In this document: piece by piece, positions 17,902-31,791 of the stretch | How the letters are laid out: each line of letters begins with the position of its first letter | Position numbering within the stretch: position 1 is the first letter of the stretch | Source of the DNA: Ophiodon elongatus | Taxonomy: Eukaryota > Chordata > Actinopteri > Perciformes > Hexagrammidae | Assembly (NCBI GenBank): GCA_016806645.1 | Contig: JACSYO010002159.1 | Span: 4,731,501-4,795,500 of the forward strand | Length of the DNA: 64,000 bases | Direction of reading: 5' to 3' | The notes under the pieces: model-generated | Told to the model about the DNA's origin: nothing | Databases searched by the model: none | What the model saw: the letters and a program-made list of their open reading frames with translations, nothing else | Program-made: the position numbers and the translations under genes

Positions 17902-20899
17902 AACAAGACCATCAGCCATATTTCTATGTAGTTATTCTTAATGCATGTCACCGGGTCAGATTCCCCCCACAATAAAACCAAACGATGTACGGCACGCAGA
18001 CCGGAAGAGCCAGAAGTTTTTGCAGTGAGTAATACGTAAGCCGGTTAAAAGCAGGAGGAGATTTTTTTTACATCATATATTGTGATTAGGGTTTATACTG
18101 GGGCAGAAACAGAAAAGAATTGAGCAAAGAACAAAAAAAAAGCTGAAAGGGAAAGTGATAGAGCATGGACGAAAACAAGAGTCAACCTTGGTCAGTCAGA
18201 TGTAGAGAATTGTGAGACTTGAGAGGATTCAAAATCAAACCTGAATTGGCCCTTTTCTTTCTAGATATATGCAATATGTCTATTTCATTTAGAAAAAAAC
18301 ATTGCCAGTGTTTACTCTGGTATGTTTTTCAGCAGCGGTTTCGAATGAGTGCACAACAACTGTTCAGTGACCAGTAGCAGTGGTGGCTCAGAGATCCAAT
18401 TGTAGTATTGTGCAAACGTGCAGCAGGAAAAAAAAACATCTGCTTATACTCAGCCTCCACTGGATGAGGAATAGATCACAAATGAAAGCACATCAGATGG
18501 CACACACTGCATTCAAGTGTCCAAATATTTTACCTTTACTTGAACATTTTAAAATATATGTCTTAAATGAATGCAAGAAAAAAATAAAACTTCCTTAATA
18601 AGGGAGATGGCAATTTGTCACTCTAAGCCGATCGCTGCTTGTTTTCCTTCCATTTAGGTCTCAGATCAAAGGCCTCGCAAATATGAACAACATAGTTGCT
18701 TTAATAAGCCAAACATTTTTTACAGCCAACAAACACATACACATACAAACGCATCTTTCTTCTTCCTCGTTCTGAATTATCAAAACATCAATAAATTCCC
18801 ATCAGTTTCTTTTTGTGAATATATACATGCACAAACCCATTGTACACACTCATTCTCACAAACAAGCCCAGCGAGGATTGTTGTTTCAGCTGAGGAACAG
18901 AAGACGAATAGAACGAGTTCACGCGGGTCGAATGTCAAACAGGCCGGGGGAATGTTTACTGTTAAACTTTATTTAAACTCTGTGCGTGCGTGTGGGCAGA
19001 CAAGCCTGACTGTCCATAACCATTACACTACATACAGTAAGGTATGTGTTTATGCAGCGTATATATGCCTGTGCCTTTCGATTTTGAAAAGAAGCAGAAG
19101 AGAGGAGCATTCCAGTACATTCCAATCTGCTGTTTTCTCTTTAATCTATTTATGGTTTATGAATCTTGTGTGACATTTTTCTTTTTATGTGGTAAATATA
19201 TGCCGCAATCAAGCTATCCATTAAAGGAAAAAAATAATACTCAAGACTACATTGCTCTGTTGTCTATGTTATAAATAAATTAGGGTTTTTGGAAGTGAAT
19301 ATGAATTCTAGAGAGATGTCTCATTTTGGGAAAATATTTTTTACACTCTCCATGGCTGCTAAAGCGTGTTATGATGCAGGAATAGCAGCCAAACCTATTC
19401 ACAGTGCATGTGTTAGGGAAATGATGCATGCAATGTATCTAATCTTTGGCTGCAAATATCACTTCATGATTTGAATTCCTTGTGCAATGAGGTATAATAT
19501 TATTGTTCATCTATGTTATTACGCAGTAATACAAGTTAGATCAAATTTGGCTCAACCCAGTATGCAACATAATTGTTGTTTTGGTGGCATAATACAGCTT
19601 GCCACTTCGACTGGTATGTTATAGATACAGATCCTCAAAGGCAGCTATCATCACTTTTCCTTAAAGCTATGAGCTGTCTGCTAATGGTGGATGTAGGAAA
19701 TGTATAACTGTTTTCATTCAGAGGATTTTGTTTCACCTCACCACCAACATAAGGCCCAAATTTGAATACTTGTGTCTAAAATCTAAGATTCAAAAAGTCT
19801 TCAATGTTGCAGATGTGACTGCATCCATGTTTATTCATAGTCTGTTATCTTCTGACTGGCAGCACTAATGAGGCTTGGGGATAGTATTTTGATGTACTAA
19901 AATAACCTTGATTTGACTTAAAATGATGGGTAAAACTCTCCAAGATATTTCTTCTCAGCTGTCTGAGAATATGTTTACTCCATTGCAACAACAACAACAA
20001 CAACCAGTGCAACTGTGGCAGTGTATTGTGAGTCTTAGATCTCTCTATTCACGACTTAACGTTGTTTAATTACTTTTCTCTTTTCCAACTCCCTTTGTGC
20101 ATTTCTATTCATCTCGTATACTTCCCATAAATAAATTCACTCACTTACTGTAAGTCGCTCTTCAAGCATCTGCCAGATAACCAAATCCCATTTCTGCTCC
20201 TCACAATCATCTCTGTCTTCCTCTTCTGCTCGCGTAAATGAGGTTAGACAGTCAGCAGTTAAATAATGATAAATATGTTGAAGCACACATGTGTACACAC
20301 TCTCTAATACACACAAACATAGACTTGAGTGAGAACACATCCAGGCTTTCTGAGTCATAATGATCAAAACCAAGTTAAAGTAACTCCCAGCACACCACAC
20401 AACCTAAGTTATTATCAGGTCAAGTTGACCGCGTTGTCTCTCCATCCATAGCTCTCAATTTACAAGAGCTGGGTTTTCATTTGGAGGCCACACACATTCA
20501 CATGGACACATATAAGCCTACTCTCTGGTACACAAACACGTCACAAACAGGACTACCAGTAATATAATAAATCTACAATATGTCTCCAAATTTTAACCCA
20601 AGTTGAAATTGTCTCAGTGAAAAGGGGAAAGCCGTCTAAAATGAACTCACTTGACCAGTGTAAATCCCTAAGCATGTACAATAACACAAATACAAAGCAG
20701 GTGGTGCATCCCAGTTCTAATTAGCTGGATGTTTGCAGTAATAATGGATTCCTCTCATAATATATTTGGAATGATTAGATTACAGAGCAATCTGATTGGT
20801 CTGAATGAGTATCTAATGAGAGCATGGTAATGAAGTTACACGATGTTCCAGGAAGTAGGAGGGTATTGAGAGCATATCCTTAAATCACACCCATTACAA

Positions 20900-20900
<1 letters not shown>

Positions 20901-20949
<49 letters not shown>
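20901..20949 (+). repeat. (AC)24 microsatellite
   Basis: A pure CA array in the intergenic interval. Confidence 0.95.
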
Positions 20950-20954
<5 letters not shown>

Positions 20955-21071
20955 AATTACGTGCAGTTTGTTTAATCAGCTGTGTATCTGTGACCTTCTA
21001 GTTCCTTTGAGCAGCAATGGACTGACTTCAAAGCCTGTCAGTGTGTGTGGGTGTCTTTTACTTGTCTTGCA

Positions 21072-21340
21072 GGGACATAAATCTGTTTATACGGTCACAT
21101 TGAGGGGACTCGCCTTCCTTATTGGAACAAAATGTACATTTGCATAATATAAATCATTACATTATAGGGTGAAGACTTAGTGTACGGTTAGAGTCAGGTT
21201 AGGTTCTGGTTAAGGTTAGAGTATGGGTTAAGATAAGGCTGGTTGCAATTATGGTTGAGGTACGGTGAGTCTCCAGGAAATAAATGTAAGTCAATTTGAA
21301 GTCCCCAGAAGTCATGAAAACAATAAACACACACAATTCA
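21072..21340 (+). repeat. GGTTAG-rich dispersed repeat, copy A
   Basis: It starts GGGACATAAATCTG, contains GGGGACTCGCCTTCC and GGGTGAAGACTTAG, then a series of degenerate GGTTAG/GGTTAAGG units, then TCTCCAGGAAATAAATG and a CCCCAGAAGTCATGAAAAC end. The same order of words occurs at 63264-63540. Confidence 0.85.
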
Positions 21341-23432
21341 GACAGTTAAGTGAGGAGATTGTGTATTATCTCTTGTTTAGCTGCAGCTAAAGTGTCTAAT
21401 TCAGTATTTCGGCGTACTTCTCGTGTCATTTCTGGTTGCAAAGAAACAAGATTGCGACAGCCAAAATGCCTTACTCGAAGCTTCAAAACCGTAGCCCAAA
21501 CCGAATGGGTAACGTCACAGTGACTATGTCCACTTCTTACATGCAGTCTATGATCTGTACAAAAGCTTAAAATGACAATTTTCTATGGGGGCTGAAAAAT
21601 GCTAAAATGCTCTGTGGAGCTGAGATTATGTTTTTTTTCTGCAACATTGGTGCAAATGGTGTATTTTCTACAACAATAATCCTGTAGCTAAAAACGCTGT
21701 CCCAATGATATTATATTCAGATCTCTGAGATTAACCAGGATTTCACATATGGGTGACTGCAGAGACTTCTACGAACGATATATATTCATGTACCAGTCGA
21801 CAAAATACTCATCACTTTGTTCACCCTATGAGGATTAATGGAAGCTAAATGCATACATAAATGCATACAGCAGAGTAAAAAGGCACATGTGCAGGGAGAT
21901 GGAAGCGTTGGGGGTGGTTACAAGCTGTCCCACACAGACACTTACTGTAAACACTGCAGATTCACAGCCTTGTGAGGTTGCCTCTATGATCTTTTAATTT
22001 GCATGGATCAACACTAATCCCCAATCCCGCTCATCTCTTTTCCACTGTGGTGACCTGGGTGCAAAATAACAGAGCAAGGCAGGACATTATTGCTTGTTTA
22101 GGATAAAGTCGGCTGAGATTTCAGTTTGTCTGTCATCTTTTTCCACAATGTAGTGTCATATTTATTGTGTACGCATAATTCTTTTTAATTTTGTGAGTTT
22201 GAACAATATCACACTTCAAACTCAAACTATAATGAGTACTGTATGGTCAAATCTGTTACAGAGCAGCAGTGTTTAAATATGAAATTGGGGGAAGGAAATA
22301 AGGAGATCACTACACGAGCCATGACCAAAATTCAGATTACTTAAATGCTCCTGGCATTCAGCTGAAAGGGTGGTAAAACATAGAATAGTAGAACAACAGA
22401 TACATGTATGACCAAGCAGATTGGAGAGGGACTAGGCTTGGAAAAAAAGAGGAAGAGAGTGATGTAGAAAGTGATGGGCAAGAGAAAGATGGAGGGAGAG
22501 AACAAATTAAAGTAGAAAACAAGTGACGAAGGCAGCAGTAATTCATTATTGACGATCACGCCCCTCGACTAAACTAATTCACACAGACACACATACACAT
22601 GGTGGTCTTGTAGTGGGTGTGAGTGGACACGCCCTGTTAGTGAAAGTCACTGACAGTTTATTACCTAACAAGAACCAAGAGGAAGCTGAAGGTCAGTCCT
22701 TCTTTATAAATCTACATCTCCATGTTTACAGTCTTTGGAAACATATTCTTTCGATGAAGGTTGATGAAGACCGAGATGTCAAACATTCTGTTTTTGAATA
22801 GGTCTTGAGTATAGCTCTTTAAAGATCTGCTTACAGTACGAGATTTTCAAGAGCATTTCACCGAGCCAACACCGACAAGAAGTCCTAAAACTGATTTTGA
22901 TGAGATCATTGACAACTGTGTAAACTCCCCCCACCAATGAAAACTGTGTAATACAGTTGAAAGCAGCGGCTACGTGGACCAAGAGTTGAGTTTGTCTGTT
23001 GCGTTAAACCACTGATGTTGTTGAACTGACTTTGGACTCCAAGAACAACTTCTAGAAACTTTATTTTTTTCAATACGGTTACAATAGCACTCTAGTAAAA
23101 TATAAGAAAAGATTCTCTCAGTAAAAATTCTCCTCAGAGGTCAAGCGGAAAGGAAATAAATACCAAACCACACTCAATGTCCTTCTATACAGAGATCAGA
23201 GAGTATTTCCTCTACACATGCATCCATGAATAATGGCTGCATAATTCATTCTGATGCAGAGTGGTCTGACACATATATACAGTACACACACCTTAACCCC
23301 ACACTACTCTCATAACTCCCTGTCAAACTGTAATACTGTCAGCACCCCATAACTCAGCCCTGCTTCATTTGGTTAATATGACAAGCACAGTGTGTAAATT
23401 ACATGACCTTTGTTCACTCTTTCATACCTTCA

Positions 23433-23447
23433 GTGTGTGTGTGTGTG

Positions 23448-23485
<38 letters not shown>
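23433..23485 (+). repeat. (TG)26 microsatellite with one C interruption
   Basis: A TG array in the intergenic interval, broken once by GCG. Confidence 0.95.
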
Positions 23486-23486
<1 letters not shown>

Positions 23487-24729
23487 CTTGTGCAATGTTA
23501 TGCCACAGCCCGTACTCACTCCTCTGTGCAGTGAAGATGGTTTGAAATATTCAAACCTCCCAGAGGCAATTAGTGTAATGGGGCCATATTTGCATATACA
23601 GGGTAAAAGAGGGGGTAAAAGATAAAGGGCAGAAGGACGGATGGAGGGCTGGAGGATTAGAGGAGAAGATACAAACTGAGCAGAGATGAGGGAGAGAATG
23701 CATGGGAGGGAAATGAACATCATCATTGGAACTGTCATTGAACGTTTTGCAGGCTTCTGGCTTAAGTGTCACTTGACTGTTATTACTAATTGAAGCTGCA
23801 CTGTGTGAGAGGATCTCTACAAAGAGCTGCACAAGAATAACAAACATAACAGGAGACAGCAAAACAACTCTGCTGGTTACCATAGTTTACATGGCAACCA
23901 ATTTAATTTTGCAAATTGCATGCAGGCTGAAAATTATCAACACAATTTGAAAGCCTCCTTGAACAGTCAGATTGGTTGTCTAACATCTTCTCTTTTATAT
24001 ATACAGTGCTTTTGATTCAATCGATTTGCACCGTGACAAGTGAGTACTAAGAGACTAAGTTAAAGAAAATTAATTTCAACCACCAGTGCACATGCCACTG
24101 TTCAGAAGGTGCTCATGAAAGCTGAGCCAGATAACAAAAAGCATGTCATTTTGTGGAAATGGAGCTATTGACAAAAAAAAAACTAATGTAATGATTGTTT
24201 CTACCAACTTGTACGGATATTTGTTTAAATCCTTGACAGTCGTGACGGAGCGTAAAGCTTACGACTGAAATATTCAAATAACACCACGACATGGGTTATT
24301 ATAATTACCCAGCCTGATTAGACCACTTGTAAGGAGGGGGATGGGTGGGGCTATGCTGAATATTACATGATGTCAATTATATAAGAGTTATAGATAACAG
24401 GAGAGGGAATGAGATGTCAATCAATCACAGTCTGTACACGTCAACACAACAGCTCGAATCAGGCAACAAGTGAAAAAACCTGTGTGGGTGAACCTGCTGT
24501 ATAGGGCCTTTAAAGTTCAATCCTTTGTCTAGTCCTAAAAGAAGTTTTTCAGGAAATCCACTCATTTGATTCAGACTACAGGTTGAATCTAGATTTATTT
24601 TAAACCATATATGAGAAAACTAGTATAGGTTAATCTGGATTAAAGTAGATATCTTTACACTAACATTATATCAAATGATAATGTGAGAGAGTTTGTAATA
24701 ATGAAACCTACAGAGAATAATCACTTGAA

Positions 24730-24911
24730 TCTGCGGCTTCCCTCAACATTGCAGAAAGAGTTTTTTTTAGCTGTCTGGCCAGCAACGTTACTGTTTTGGT
24801 TCAATCCCACCACTCTCAAAGCATCGGTTTACAACGCAGCAGCCCAAGGACACCTCCACATGCGGGCCGATTACTGGCGACCCGCTCTACCTTCTGAGTC
24901 ACAGCCGTCCC
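24730..24911 (-). mobile_element. tRNA-derived SINE fragment, copy 1
   Basis: Read on the minus strand from 24911, the sequence begins GGACGGCTGTGACTCAGAAG and then GTAGAGCGGGTCGCC. This looks like a tRNA-like 5' end with an RNA polymerase III A box. It continues to a GTGTCCTTGGGC word common in teleost SINEs. The B box is degraded and no target-site duplication was identified. Confidence 0.65.
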
Positions 24912-26827
24912 AGTTGAACATAGTGGCGCATTTAGCAGCTAAAGAGACAGATATTTCCCTTAAGAGTTGGTAGAGACCAAATAGAGAGCAAAAAGAGAGT
25001 GAATATTGGATTACATTCCCAAAGTGGTCAGAAACATAACTCCTGATGATTGACGGTTCTCCTTAACTAAATGTATAAATAAGCAACTAGTTAACAACTT
25101 TGCCGTTTCAATTTAAAGGTGACGATTCATCAGTGTTGTGTTTACCACTTGTTACTGCTGCCTTCAAGTGGCCAAAAAATCTGTTATTGCAGGTTTTGTT
25201 CCTGCTTGAAACCCCTCAACTAAAAATAAACTAAAAAGCACAGGTTTACACACAGTGTGAAGCTGACTTACAGCTCAGGTGTCTAAGGTTTCCTGTAAAT
25301 GTCACATGGACAAACATGCCTCAGCAATGAGAGAGGTCAAGAAGTGAATGAAGAGACTTGTTAAAGCCAATAGGTTGTTATAAAGCTGGTGGGCAGCAGG
25401 TCACCTCATAATAACATATAACTCATTGAAGTTGAGGAACAACAGCACCTGAAAACCAGACACAAGAGGAAGAAATTCAGACAATCCTGGACCAAAAAAA
25501 ATGTAAATTAAAAAAAAGTATTGCCTGGTTCAGCACTGGGTTTCTTAAATCCATGTTATGCTGTTGATGCGTTGATAACTACTGTGTTGAAGGATTATAT
25601 TTCAATATTTCCTATGGAAACATTTAAATGCTACAGCCTAGTGACAAAAAACAAAAAGAGAAATAATGCTATAATAATATATAATTCTATATAACTGTGA
25701 TTTCTTCCACTTGTATCACAATGCATCCTCAGAGAATCACATGCTCATCAGTCATATACAAATGTGTAAATGCATGTATATACAGTAACAGCCACAGTCT
25801 TTCCTACTTATTAAAGATACTTGGTGTTTTTTTTTTTATTTACATCATATAAGACAGAAGATGTGCCCTTAATGTCAGTCAAAAACGAACAGCTGTCATC
25901 AAGCCTCTTCCCCATACACAGCTGACTCCAACAACAGAATCAAACAGGGTTCATGTCCAAGGTCAGCTCTGCAAGTTTACAACAAGACATCAAAGTACAA
26001 AACACTGTGGTTTGCAAAGTGACATCTGAGAGAGATCCCAGTGAAATGTCACAATTATTATTTTAGTCTTAACGTGAGCTGGTGAACAAATGTTATGGAA
26101 GCTACTATTCTCATGTGGGTGAAGCTTTACAGATTGGAGATTGGTGGAGTAATGTGCATCCTTAAGGAGGGTTGGATTTTCTTGTGAACCCTGGACATGG
26201 TTTGTTTCTGCTGTTAAAACCAGGTTAATGTTAAACAAAGAGGGACCAGTTTCCCATCAGCTTGGACCCACTCTACTGCAAGTCAATGGGGGTGAAGTTG
26301 ATCTCGGCAACGAGACAGTTTACAACAATGTCCTGCAAAAAACATATGTTAAGCAACTTTGTCTTTCAATAAAAATGACAGCGTCATGCTCATTGAGTTG
26401 CTTCATAAATCCATCATTTAAGAAAACCATTCAAAATTTGATGTGTAATAAAAAAGTACAATAGTGTCAATGGAAAAATCTACATTATTTTTCTAAATTC
26501 TTGAAAGAAAAAAAAAATACTTGAGGGGGGGAAGGTTTTGTGGGACACTGGCATGTTGGGAAACCCAGCCTGGCTTTAGATGGCACATATATTGACATAA
26601 AGTATCTGAAATAGAAAACGGACAACAAAGCAGTGAAACATGTGATTACATCAAATAATTTTGTGAATTATAGCCCAAAAAAATCAGCTGATGTTATAAC
26701 AATTTCCATAGTTTAATATATTAAATAGATCTAAATTGTACAGATTTGTTACAAGTACAATAGGCGTTTAATTAACAAATTATTATGTTTGTACATCTGC
26801 AATCTCAATATGTTCTTATATTGTTTG

Positions 26828-26829
<2 letters not shown>

Positions 26830-26920
<91 letters not shown>
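26830..26920 (+). repeat. (AC)45 microsatellite
   Basis: A pure CA array of about 91 bp in the intergenic interval. Confidence 0.97.
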
Positions 26921-26921
<1 letters not shown>

Positions 26922-29900
26922 GCAGTGTTGCTGGAGTTCCAGATGTATTTGGCTTTCACTCAATGGATACTGGACCCTCCCTGACTTACCTCAGGCTCAT
27001 GACAACATTTGCTCATATTTATTGTTCAACACTGCTTGTACAGTACAGCTCAGTTGTATTGCCACTGTAACTGTGATGGATGCCTGTTTATGAGTAAGTG
27101 ACCTACAGTATGCACTGCAGTTTAATGGTCCATTAGTGACAACAACTCAGTAGAAAACCAGTACCTGCAACCCCTCTGCTTCATAACAGCAAGACTTGTA
27201 AGATCTGTCCAAATGTTTAATATTATGCTGAGAACTTACAGACTTGGAGACATGAGAGTTGGACACAAGTTGCGTGGGTGTAACGCTGGTGTAATGTCCT
27301 TTATTTAGCCGAGATACAGAATTCAGGCACTGCTGAAGTTGTATGTAAATGACACCTGCACTACATGTATGCTACAATTGATTAATTTAGTACACATAAA
27401 TGCATGTATGCATTGTAGAAAATCGCAAAGGATGGCAGTCAGAGAGTGCTGAAGCGTCTCTATATATGAAACCCCAGGCTCAATAACACGACTGTCAAAT
27501 ACACTTAAGAGTGGTTCACCTACCTAATGGAAACCCTAAAGAATTTACTTACTGCTGGATACGATGCAAAAGTAGTGTCCATGTATTGATCTTTTTATGT
27601 AATGTAATCTCTATGGGCAACAGGACAATATTTTGGTATCAGAAGTGTTCTAGTTTCCGTTTGTCGTCTCTGTAGTATTGACTAATCACGTTCGAACAGT
27701 CTTTGAATGCAGGTAAAAGGTCCATAAGGAGAGCAAAGGAAGCAGAACGCATTGGCTGAAATGCAATCTCTGAAAATTAGCAACACATGGAAAAGCAAGT
27801 CTTTGCCCGGATATCCGCTGGCTACATCGGAACTCGAGAAATATCGCCCCTCGCTCCCAAGAGCTTGTCAAACCGATAGCTGATGGGTTGTGCGGTCAAA
27901 CACCGTACACCGAGTTTGCAATAGCAGGTAGTCAGCTAAACTAGCAACATGGCTATCATTATTTACTGAAGTGTACCATACATCTTCCCTGAGTAACATC
28001 AAATTGTTACTTGTTCTATGTTCCGGGTTTGACTCACTAAAATAGGCTTTTACACAAAGTACTTCTGATGGGTTCAATTGTCCATATGAGATTTTGATTT
28101 GACTAAAATAGAGCTACAGACTTTTCAGGTATCTCTCCATGTGTGGCCAATTGTCCATGTGGCCTTTAGTTATTTAGTTATTAGTTTTACTTTATCATCG
28201 GGGTAAAAAATAAGACTGAGGAAAACTCTGAAACTTCTCATGGATTTTTGTGACAAGATGAACCATTCTCTAGTGTATTTGTCAACTATATTGAACTTTT
28301 TTTAGGCAGGCATGTCAACATTACTATAAAGAGAAATGTCAAAGTGCTAATCTTCTGAACCACTGATGCGTGCATATACACAATGTATGTTTCACCGATG
28401 TCCCAGGTAGTTGTTGCAGATTCTGGTTCTCTATAATATCACAAAAAACATGAATGTTTTAGATCTTTTGTTACCAAGAAACTTTTTTGGCGGTGTTGCC
28501 ACGAAGCAATAAAATGTTATGCTGCTTTCTAGCAGGTGTAGCAAAACAATGAATCTGCTGATTTAAATTTTGAGTTGTCTTTAAATCAATTTATACTGTA
28601 GATAAATTCCCTAGGCTTTAGATTACAAGGCTGACCCTAACAATGGCACCTAATTCAGAGATGAAACACATTTCATTATGTTCCTGATATTTTTAGACTA
28701 AAAACTATGCTCCCAAGTCTTTGAATAATTGGCTTTACCTTTTAGTATTATCGTTGTTAGTCCATTATTCATTTTATATTGCATAGTATATTTAACAGGA
28801 AATTATTTTAAAAGTAGGTTATAGTTATTTTTGTTTACAAAAAAACATGGATACGACTTTGGGGAGTATGGAAAAAGATTCTCAAAAATGTCTATTTTCA
28901 TTGCCAAAGATTTTCAGGACCTTTACAGAAAATGCTGTAAATGTGCAAGTGTTTCAAGCTTTCTGATAGTACATCTGTCAGGGAATAATTGTTATAATTA
29001 TGTATGACAATAATAAAGTTTGACCAACGTTTTCCAGCATTGTAAACTATCTTTGATTCAATCTCTATAGTCCCCTCCTCCCAAATTTTCTTTATATATG
29101 GCACACTGCTTTCTTATGCTGGCGTCGATCTCAGGTAGAGGGCACAATGCCCTTTAGTGGCTGAATCTTTCGACCAGACGGGCATTAGTTTTCATGTCCC
29201 AAGTAAATCATCCTTCTGATGTTTTCCCACAAGCTGTGCTTTACATATTAAAGCCAGCATATGTTCCTATTGAATCCCCGCCAAGGCCAGTGAGAGGACA
29301 AAGTGTTTGGCTGTCAAAATGTGCTGGTCCTGCCTTTAACAACTGAATGTACATAGCAGACAGCAGGAAACAAATCCTTTGCCTTAGAAAGATGAGCGTC
29401 TGCTGGTGGTGACTTCATTTGGCACATTTGATTTAATCTTTTAGAGGTTCAGCAGCCACTATGTCATTTGGCAAATGTAGTGAAATTGCATCATGCTATT
29501 TTCTTTCAATTCCAGTTGGAGTTTTGTGATTTAAAAGTGAATTAAAACCTGTGCTGGAGTTTTTTCCATTGTCAAAAATTGAATCTGCCTTTTTGAAGCA
29601 GCTATTAACAGTTTAGTTATTAAGTCATATTGTGATGTTGTTTTACAATTGAGAAAAGCAAAAGGTGCTACCACTTATTCAAATTTAAACAATAGAGATA
29701 ATTTCAGAATTATTTTGTTATCAATAATGAAATAAAATTAGGATGTGATATTGACAAATCTCTAAATACTTTGTTTGATAATAAAACATTTCTATCAACA
29801 TCAAAAACATAATATTTTATGGAACCTAATGCCTTCTACAAATTATTTTTTGTTTATGGGCCAGTAACAGCCAGCTATTCAATTAGATATAAACTTGATG

Positions 29901-30211
29901 TATGGTTTTTACTTCACTGATGTAACATCTATGTGATGTCAGCAAACAAAGAGAACAATGGCGACTGTGTAGTTTAAGTTAAATTAAGTAATTATCCAAA
30001 TATGCCAAGTTTATGAAGTCTCTCTGAGACAAAACTTATTTTCCTACATTGGTTACATTTGCATGGGGCTAGTGTATACTTTTATATCCACGTGGTAAAA
30101 AACGATGCAAATAAAAAAGATTATGTATGTAAATGTGAACCGTGTCAAGCATGCGTTCTGTGACGATGTGTACAAGTTAGTATAGTACAATATTATTAGT
30201 ACTATATTGTG

Positions 30212-31571
30212 TTTATTATTGGTTGATCTGGACAAAGCAACAGATGAATAGAATTTCAAATATTTGAACTATTTGAGAAGCGCTTGATTTATCTTGCCAG
30301 TCACTCATGGCCGTCTCTAAATTAAAAACACAACTATAGTTGGGACTCCTGGCAGCTGGGTGCGATAAGTTGCCTGTCGTGACATCGCAGCTCCAAATGT
30401 GGCTCATAGCCTTTGGCACATGTTATTCCCTCATTTAAATCTCGCAACCTCCTGTGTATAGGAAGTGTCATAAAAAATGTCTTAAAACAAGTAGAAAAAC
30501 AAGATGAATGAAGCGCTCCTTGTGTTTTTTTGTTTCTTTGTTTTTTTTCAAATATTCAAAAAGAACCCATCTTGTATTTGTCCTGACTTGAGCAGTAAAA
30601 AGGCACTGAGCTGGGAATAATTTTCAGTCCTAAACATATTACCTGCAATGAAATGGCGGGATTGTTGTTATAGTTTGCTGTGGGTCAAAAGCAGAAAAGG
30701 TTCCAAGATCAGCTTAGTACTAGTGTTTTTGGCATTTGTCTTTTGATGACCCCTTTTCAAACCTATGTCCTTGTTTATGCCTCTCATTCCTCGCTCTCCA
30801 CACCGGCCAACTGGTTCTAGATGTGTCAGATGGATGTAACGAGCAGCAGATGTTAGAAGTATGTTTGGTAAAGCATGACATGATTTAGGGACAGTTGCAA
30901 GGGTAGCTGTATTCTCCTCAGTAGTGGTCTTTCTTGTACAAGAAGCCATGATGCACAGCAAACATTTGTTGCCGTGACAATGTTGCCATCTTCTTAAAGT
31001 CCATACAACTTAATTCCTCTGCATCCACTTTGTTGATGGAAAGTGGATTTGTTCTTTTTGCACTTTTCGGGTACCAATGAGTGCAACCATGGTCATGTAA
31101 AAGGTCTCTCTCCGGGTTTTCTCCTAGCATTGTTGCCTCTCGACCCATGTTAGGGTACTGTTTGTGAGAGAGGACCACTGGAGAGAACTAGAAACCAGGT
31201 ACGGAGCTGAGGAATTCAGCCCGATCGCTATGTGTTATATTAAGGTTTCTCTGCTAATTGACCCAATCATTACACTTCCTTAGGGAAGGGTCTATGTGAG
31301 ACTAGCACAGTTGCTGATCCTCAAGTCTTTTGAACCATATCTCCATCGCTCAGAGAAAATGAGGGCATGTTGTTCTTTTTCAGCGATAATGAGAGCATTT
31401 TTTTTTTTTAAGTTTCATTCATATAGGCCATCTCAGAGGTCTGAATCCAAGTTTTAATAGAATGCATTGCATATCCCAAGATCCATGTGATCCATATCCT
31501 GCATGTTCCACAGGTTCAAATCCAGCCTCTCACAAAATGAATACCTGTGTATCCCAGTCTGTGTATGGGAC
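30212..31571 (-). other. Probable gucy1a2 3' UTR region
   Basis: The sequence directly downstream of the gucy1a2 stop codon on the minus strand has no supported exon. Candidate poly(A) signals are ATTAAA (TTTAAT on plus, 31453-31458) and AATAAA (TTTATT on plus, 30212-30217). The UTR end cannot be fixed from sequence alone. Confidence 0.45.
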
Positions 31572-31791
31572 CTACAAACTTGTTTCTCTTAGAAACATGG
31601 TCCCAATGCTGTAGGAAACTTTCCTCATAGAGGCCGGGGGAGCAGAGCGAGAGCTGGTCAATGAGGCATGGCTGTGAGATGTCCCCGCCTCCAGGAAATA
31701 ACATGTCCCTTGGATCTCTTTGGGAAAATTCTCTGGGAGCTCCAGCCGTGAGCGAGGGACAAATGAAAAAGAACGGTCGTCTTTCAGCAAC
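31572..31791 (-). CDS. gucy1a2: gucy1a2 last coding exon and stop
   Basis: The acceptor TTCTCAACAG is followed by the last base of the Gln codon and then LLKDDRSFSFVPRSRLELPE. NFPKEIQGTCYFLE follows, then a Ser-rich variable stretch and KVSYSIGTMFLRETSL before the stop. The terminal ETSL fits a class I PDZ ligand and distinguishes alpha-2 from alpha-1. Confidence 0.96.

Larger units (their letters stand above)
10919..31571. other. Gene-free interval between convergent aasdhppt and gucy1a2
   Basis: About 21 kb with no supported exon on either strand. Open frames here are short, begin at non-ATG codons or read through microsatellites. Contents include a 26-bp tandem repeat, many CA/TG arrays, an AT array, a hairpin near 16.2 kb, a SINE-like fragment near 24.9 kb and a dispersed repeat near 21.2 kb, all listed separately. 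The stretch to the left of 31571 is probably the gucy1a2 3' UTR. Confidence 0.7.

Noticed and set aside
30668..31178. Two minus-strand frames of 86-97 codons just downstream of gucy1a2
   Set aside because: No motif recognised; position fits the gucy1a2 3' UTR.
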